DNA of 9,165 nt from Sphingomonas sp. (lineage in GTDB: Bacteria; Pseudomonadota; Alphaproteobacteria; Sphingomonadales; Sphingomonadaceae): contig JACCSV010000127.1 in assembly GCA_013812805.1 (NCBI GenBank), forward strand, positions 1-9,165, in the 5' to 3' direction. Below are positions 6,246 to 9,165 of the stretch, piece after piece. Positions within the stretch are counted from its first letter, which is position 1; every line of letters begins with the position of its first letter. The notes beneath the pieces were generated by a model, which was not told the DNA's origin, made no database searches, and was given only the letters and a program-made list of their open reading frames with translations. Both the position numbers and the translations under genes were made by a program.

Positions 6246-8468
6246 TCAGCGGCTCGCCTGGCCCACGCCGTTGCGGGCCAGGAAGTTCTCGATCGTGCGC
6301 CACAGGTGGACCGACACCGTCGGGCCCGACACCGAGTGGGTTCGACCCGGGTAGAGCATCACTCCGAACGGCACCTTCTCGTCCTGCATCTTGGCCATCA
6401 GCTCGGTCGAATTTTGCAGCAGCACATTGTCGTCGGCCATGCCGTGGATGATCAGCAGCGGATCGGCGACCTTGGCGCTGTCCTGCAGCGCGTCGGACTT
6501 CTTGTAAGCCGCGGCCTCGGTGCGCGGGTCGCCCAGGTAATGCTCGGTGTAGTGGGTATCATAGAGATCCCAGCGAGTGACCGGCGCACCGGCGATGCCG
6601 GCGGCAAAGGCGTTGGGGGCCGCCTGCAACAGCTTGAGCACCATATAACCGCCGTAGGACCATCCGTGGACCGCCACCTGGTCCGCAAGCACGAACGGCT
6701 GGCGCTTGATCCACTCCAGCCCGGCCAGCTGATCGGCGACCTCGACGCCACCAAGAGCGCGATAGGCAGGCTGCTGGAAGGCAGTGCCCCTGCCCTCCTG
6801 CCCGCGGTTGGCCACCGAAAAGACGATCCACCCCTGCTGCACCAGATACTCGTCAAGTGGGGAGACAAAGGCGAGCTGGATGTCCCGGGCTTGGGGTCCG
6901 CCGTAGACCTTCATGAATACCGGCGCCCTTTGGCCCGGCGCGAGCCGCGGAGTCAGTAGCCGGTAATCGAGCTCGGTCCGCCCATCCGCGGCGGGCAGAC
7001 GCCCGTATTGCGGGGTCACCGCGGCTGCGGCGTACGGCGCATAGGGGTGGTTCCCCTCGACCCGGTTCTCCTCAAGCCAGGCGATGCGCTGACCGGCGCC
7101 ATTGGCGAGCCAGACCTGCGCCGGCTGCCCGGGGTTATGGGTGGTAATAATCGCCAACCGCCCAGTCTCGTCCATCGTCGCGTAGTTCTGCGTGCCAGGC
7201 CGGGTCAGCAGCTGCGGCTGAGCGCCGGACTGGCGGAAGTCGAGCGCATACAAATGATTTTCGATCGCCCGTTCGCGGTTCCCGGTGAAATACAACCGCC
7301 CCGCGGCCTCATCGACGCCGGCAATCTCGCCGACCACCCAATTGCCCTGCGTTAGCGGTTCGATGCGGCCATCGTCCCAACGATAGATGTGGCGGAAGCC
7401 CGAGCGCTCGGAAGAGAAGATGATGCTCCCGTCCTTTAGCGGCTTCAAATCGTCCGAAAGGTTGATCCACAGGTTAGAGGTGTCGCTGAACAGCAGCTTC
7501 GAAGCGCCGGTTCGGGGATCGACGCGAAGCACGTCGAGGGTCTTCTGGTCGCGGCTCTGGCGCTGGACGAGGACGGCGCTGCTGTCCGGGAGCCAGTCGA
7601 CGCGGGCGAGATAGACGTCCGGGTTCTTGCCGAGGTCCGCCTTCACCTTGCCGGTGCCGTCGGGGTTCATCAGGTACAGGTCGACGATCGCATTGTCGGT
7701 GCCGGCGCGCGGGTAACGTTGCTCGAACGTCGTCGTCTTGTCGGCGCCAATGGCGGCGCGTGTTGCGACTTCGACGCCGCTCTCGTCGACGCGGGCGACG
7801 GCGATCCGGCTATCGTTGGGCGCCCACCAGTGGCCGCGGCGGCGTCCCATTTCTTCCTGGGCGATGAATTCGGCGAGGCCCCAGCTGACCGTTTCCTTGG
7901 CGCTGTCCGCGATCTTGCGCTGAGCGCCAGTGGCGACGTTGAGGACATAAAGGTCGTTGTCGCGCACGAACGACATGAAACGGCCGCGTTCGCTCAAGGT
8001 GGCGTCGAGTTCGCTTTCCTTGGTCTCGGTCAACCGGCGGACGTTGCCGCTGAGATCGGCCAGGTAGATGTCGCCCTCGAGCGGCACCAGAATGTGCTTT
8101 CCGTCGGCTGCCCAGTCGTAGTTGACGATGCCGGTGAGGCTGCCGATTCGGGCGCGCTCGCGCTGCATCTTCTCGGCTTCGGACAGCTCGGCGCCAGTCC
8201 CCAGCTTCTTGCTGTCGACCAACATCCGCGCCTGCCCGTTCGCCGGGTCGATCGCCCATAGGTCATAGCGCTGCAGGTCGTCGGAGCGGTTGCGAAGCAG
8301 GGTGACGAGCTTGCCGTCTGGCGACAGCTTGAGCGCGCGCGGCGAATTGCCGGTCAGCGCCGGGCTCGCAAATATGCGCTCCAGAGTCAGCGGCTGGGCC
8401 GGGGGTTGGGTCTGAGCGATGGCGGGGCTTGCGACAGCGGCAAGCATCAGTGCGATGGTTCTGAGCAT
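6246..8468 (-). CDS. S9 family peptidase, dipeptidyl-peptidase IV type, exported
   Basis: This is a 740-residue serine peptidase of the prolyl-oligopeptidase family, DPP-IV subgroup; members release X-Pro or X-Ala dipeptides from peptide N-termini. Residues 1-18 form a typical Sec signal peptide ending AIA before Gln19, so it should be periplasmic. Residues of about 30-480 are the beta-propeller DPP-IV N-terminal domain, and about 495-735 the alpha/beta-hydrolase domain. The triad is Ser604 (GWSYGGYM), Asp679 (HGMADDNV) and His711 (GRTHSVSG), with oxyanion Tyr522 in VYGGPQ. The Glu205-Glu206 pair in AQEEM is the motif that binds the substrate's free amino end and supports dipeptidyl-peptidase activity. 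The ATG at 8466-8468 has AGGG about 8 nt upstream and starts the signal peptide cleanly; a TTG at 8487-8489 would add 7 residues. It lies 45 nt after rplS and 2 nt before asd. Confidence 0.95.
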   Translation of the reverse strand: MLRTIALMLAAVASPAIAQTQPPAQPLTLERIFASPALTGNSPRALKLSPDGKLVTLLRNRSDDLQRYDLWAIDPANGQARMLVDSKKLGTGAELSEAEKMQRERARIGSLTGIVNYDWAADGKHILVPLEGDIYLADLSGNVRRLTETKESELDATLSERGRFMSFVRDNDLYVLNVATGAQRKIADSAKETVSWGLAEFIAQEEMGRRRGHWWAPNDSRIAVARVDESGVEVATRAAIGADKTTTFEQRYPRAGTDNAIVDLYLMNPDGTGKVKADLGKNPDVYLARVDWLPDSSAVLVQRQSRDQKTLDVLRVDPRTGASKLLFSDTSNLWINLSDDLKPLKDGSIIFSSERSGFRHIYRWDDGRIEPLTQGNWVVGEIAGVDEAAGRLYFTGNRERAIENHLYALDFRQSGAQPQLLTRPGTQNYATMDETGRLAIITTHNPGQPAQVWLANGAGQRIAWLEENRVEGNHPYAPYAAAAVTPQYGRLPAADGRTELDYRLLTPRLAPGQRAPVFMKVYGGPQARDIQLAFVSPLDEYLVQQGWIVFSVANRGQEGRGTAFQQPAYRALGGVEVADQLAGLEWIKRQPFVLADQVAVHGWSYGGYMVLKLLQAAPNAFAAGIAGAPVTRWDLYDTHYTEHYLGDPRTEAAAYKKSDALQDSAKVADPLLIIHGMADDNVLLQNSTELMAKMQDEKVPFGVMLYPGRTHSVSGPTVSVHLWRTIENFLARNGVGQASR

Positions 8469-8513
8469 GAGCGCAACCCTAGCCGCCAAGCCGTGCCGCG
8501 CAAGCGCTAAGAC

Positions 8514-8939
8514 CTAAGCCTTGGTCTCGCCGCCCGGCTTGCCGGCATCGCCGCCCTTGCCCGTCGCCCCATCGCGGCGCGGATCGCGGCGCTCGGCGAT
8601 ACGCGCCGATTTTCCGGTGCGCCCGCGCAGGTAATAGAGCTTGGCGCGGCGGACTGCGCCGCGGCGGACCACTTCGATGGATTCGATCGCCGGCGAGTAG
8701 AGCGGGAAGACGCGCTCGACGCCTTCACCGAAGCTGATCTTGCGGACGGTGAAGCTGGAGCCCACGCCCTTGTTGGAGCGGGCGATGCACACGCCTTCGA
8801 AATTCTGCACCCGGCTGCGGTCGCCTTCAACCACCTTGACGCCGACGCGCAGCGTGTCGCCGGGACGGAACTCGGGGACCGGCTTGTCGCTGGTCAGGGC
8901 CTCGATCGCTTCCTGCTCGAGCGTCTGGATCAAATTCAT
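8514..8939 (-). CDS. rplS: 50S ribosomal protein L19
   Basis: L19 is a component of the large ribosomal subunit located at the interface with the 30S subunit. This copy has 141 residues. The conserved core spans about 1-116, including FRPGDTLRV (24-32), RVQNFEGV (43-50), and the signature FPLYSPAIESIEVVRRG (78-94) followed by RRAKLYYLR (97-105). The E. coli protein is about 115 residues; the remaining 25 or so here form a charged Gly/Lys/Asp-rich tail, a type of extension seen in alphaproteobacterial L19. The ATG at 8937-8939 overlaps the trmD TGA by 4 nt (ATGA). GAAGG lies 9 nt upstream inside trmD. A longer frame with an ATG at 9024-9026 adds 29 residues lying wholly within trmD and is not supported by the family's N-terminus. 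Confidence 0.97.
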   Translation of the reverse strand: MNLIQTLEQEAIEALTSDKPVPEFRPGDTLRVGVKVVEGDRSRVQNFEGVCIARSNKGVGSSFTVRKISFGEGVERVFPLYSPAIESIEVVRRGAVRRAKLYYLRGRTGKSARIAERRDPRRDGATGKGGDAGKPGGETKA

Positions 8940-9165
8940 TGGTCTTCGCCTTCGTTTTCGCGCCGCGCGCCAGAGGGCGGTGCCTGCGATGCGCCCCGGT
9001 GGCGCTCGATCAGGTCCGGCCGCCATAGCCGTGTGTCTTCAGAAGCGCGTTCGTGTCGCCACGCCGCGATCCTCGCATGATCCCCCGATCGCAGCACTTC
9101 GGGGATCGTGCGCCCTTCCCATGTGACTGGTCGGGTATAATGCGGATATTCCAAGAGCCCCTCGT
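8936..9165 (-). CDS. trmD: tRNA (guanine37-N1)-methyltransferase, C-terminal part (5' partial)
   Basis: TrmD uses S-adenosylmethionine to methylate G37 next to the anticodon, which prevents frameshifting. About 75 C-terminal codons are present; the frame is open to the window edge, and the SAM-binding knot lies outside. The diagnostic part is LLEYPHYTRPVTWEGR followed by IPEVLRSGDHARIAAWR, which is the conserved C-terminal domain segment of TrmD including the Asp of the SGDH loop. After this come WRPDLIE and a short variable tail. The TTG near 9154 is an internal Leu codon, not a start. The TGA stop overlaps the rplS start codon, and trmD directly upstream of rplS is the widespread bacterial order. 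Confidence 0.95.
   Translation of the reverse strand, partial: EGLLEYPHYTRPVTWEGRTIPEVLRSGDHARIAAWRHERASEDTRLWRPDLIERHRGASQAPPSGARRENEGEDQ

Noticed and set aside
6244..6303. N-terminal extension of asd from a GTG at 6301-6303
   Set aside because: The extra 20 residues lie inside the S9 peptidase gene and precede the normal Rossmann start; the ATG at 6241-6243 fits the family.
5233..6354. A 373-codon + strand open frame
   Set aside because: It is antisense to asd and lacks recognisable motifs; a shadow caused by third-position GC.
8469..8513. Possible terminator between rplS and the S9 peptidase
   Set aside because: Only short imperfect GC pairings are seen and there is no T-run, so I do not call a terminator.
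1..9165. A novel defence, toxin-antitoxin, CRISPR or biosynthetic system
   Set aside because: Every sizeable stretch is explained by a recognisable conserved gene; no repeats, spacers, small toxin-like pairs or unexplained long intergenic regions were found.

Overview
This is a high-GC, densely coded chromosomal segment that looks like an alphaproteobacterium, most likely a member of the Sphingomonadales. That assignment is inferred from the trmD-rplS order, an L19 protein with a charged C-terminal extension, an alphaproteobacterial-type MreB, and periplasmic M2 and S9 peptidases of a kind common in sphingomonads. I see no mobile element, CRISPR array, rRNA, tRNA or phage gene. The content is mostly housekeeping and nutrient-scavenging genes, and I found no convincing undescribed multi-gene defence or biosynthetic system.

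Left part (1-3585): the 3' end of a short-chain dehydrogenase with a C-terminal membrane helix lies on the + strand. It converges on a minus-strand pair, an alpha/beta hydrolase followed by an M2-family peptidase that closely resembles animal angiotensin-converting enzyme (ACE) and carries a lipoprotein signal. A strong two-part hairpin sits at the convergence point and covers the stop codon of the M2 gene. A smaller dyad lies in the 74-bp gap between hydrolase and peptidase.

Centre (3586-4766): a divergent intergenic region of about 180 bp separates the hydrolase from a stand-alone MreB-family gene on the + strand. This gene has a TTG start, and mreC, mreD and the cell-wall genes that usually follow mreB are absent downstream. 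It converges on the next block with overlapping stop codons.

Right part (4763-9165): five minus-strand genes are packed nearly end to end in the transcription order trmD (partial), rplS, a DPP-IV-like S9 peptidase, asd, and a GFA-family zinc protein. The junctions are a 4-nt ATGA overlap, 45 nt, 2 nt and a 1-nt overlap, so co-transcription is likely. The block links tRNA modification and ribosome assembly to aspartate-family amino-acid and diaminopimelate synthesis. The two exported peptidases in the window would release dipeptides from opposite ends of peptides, which fits peptide scavenging in the cell envelope.
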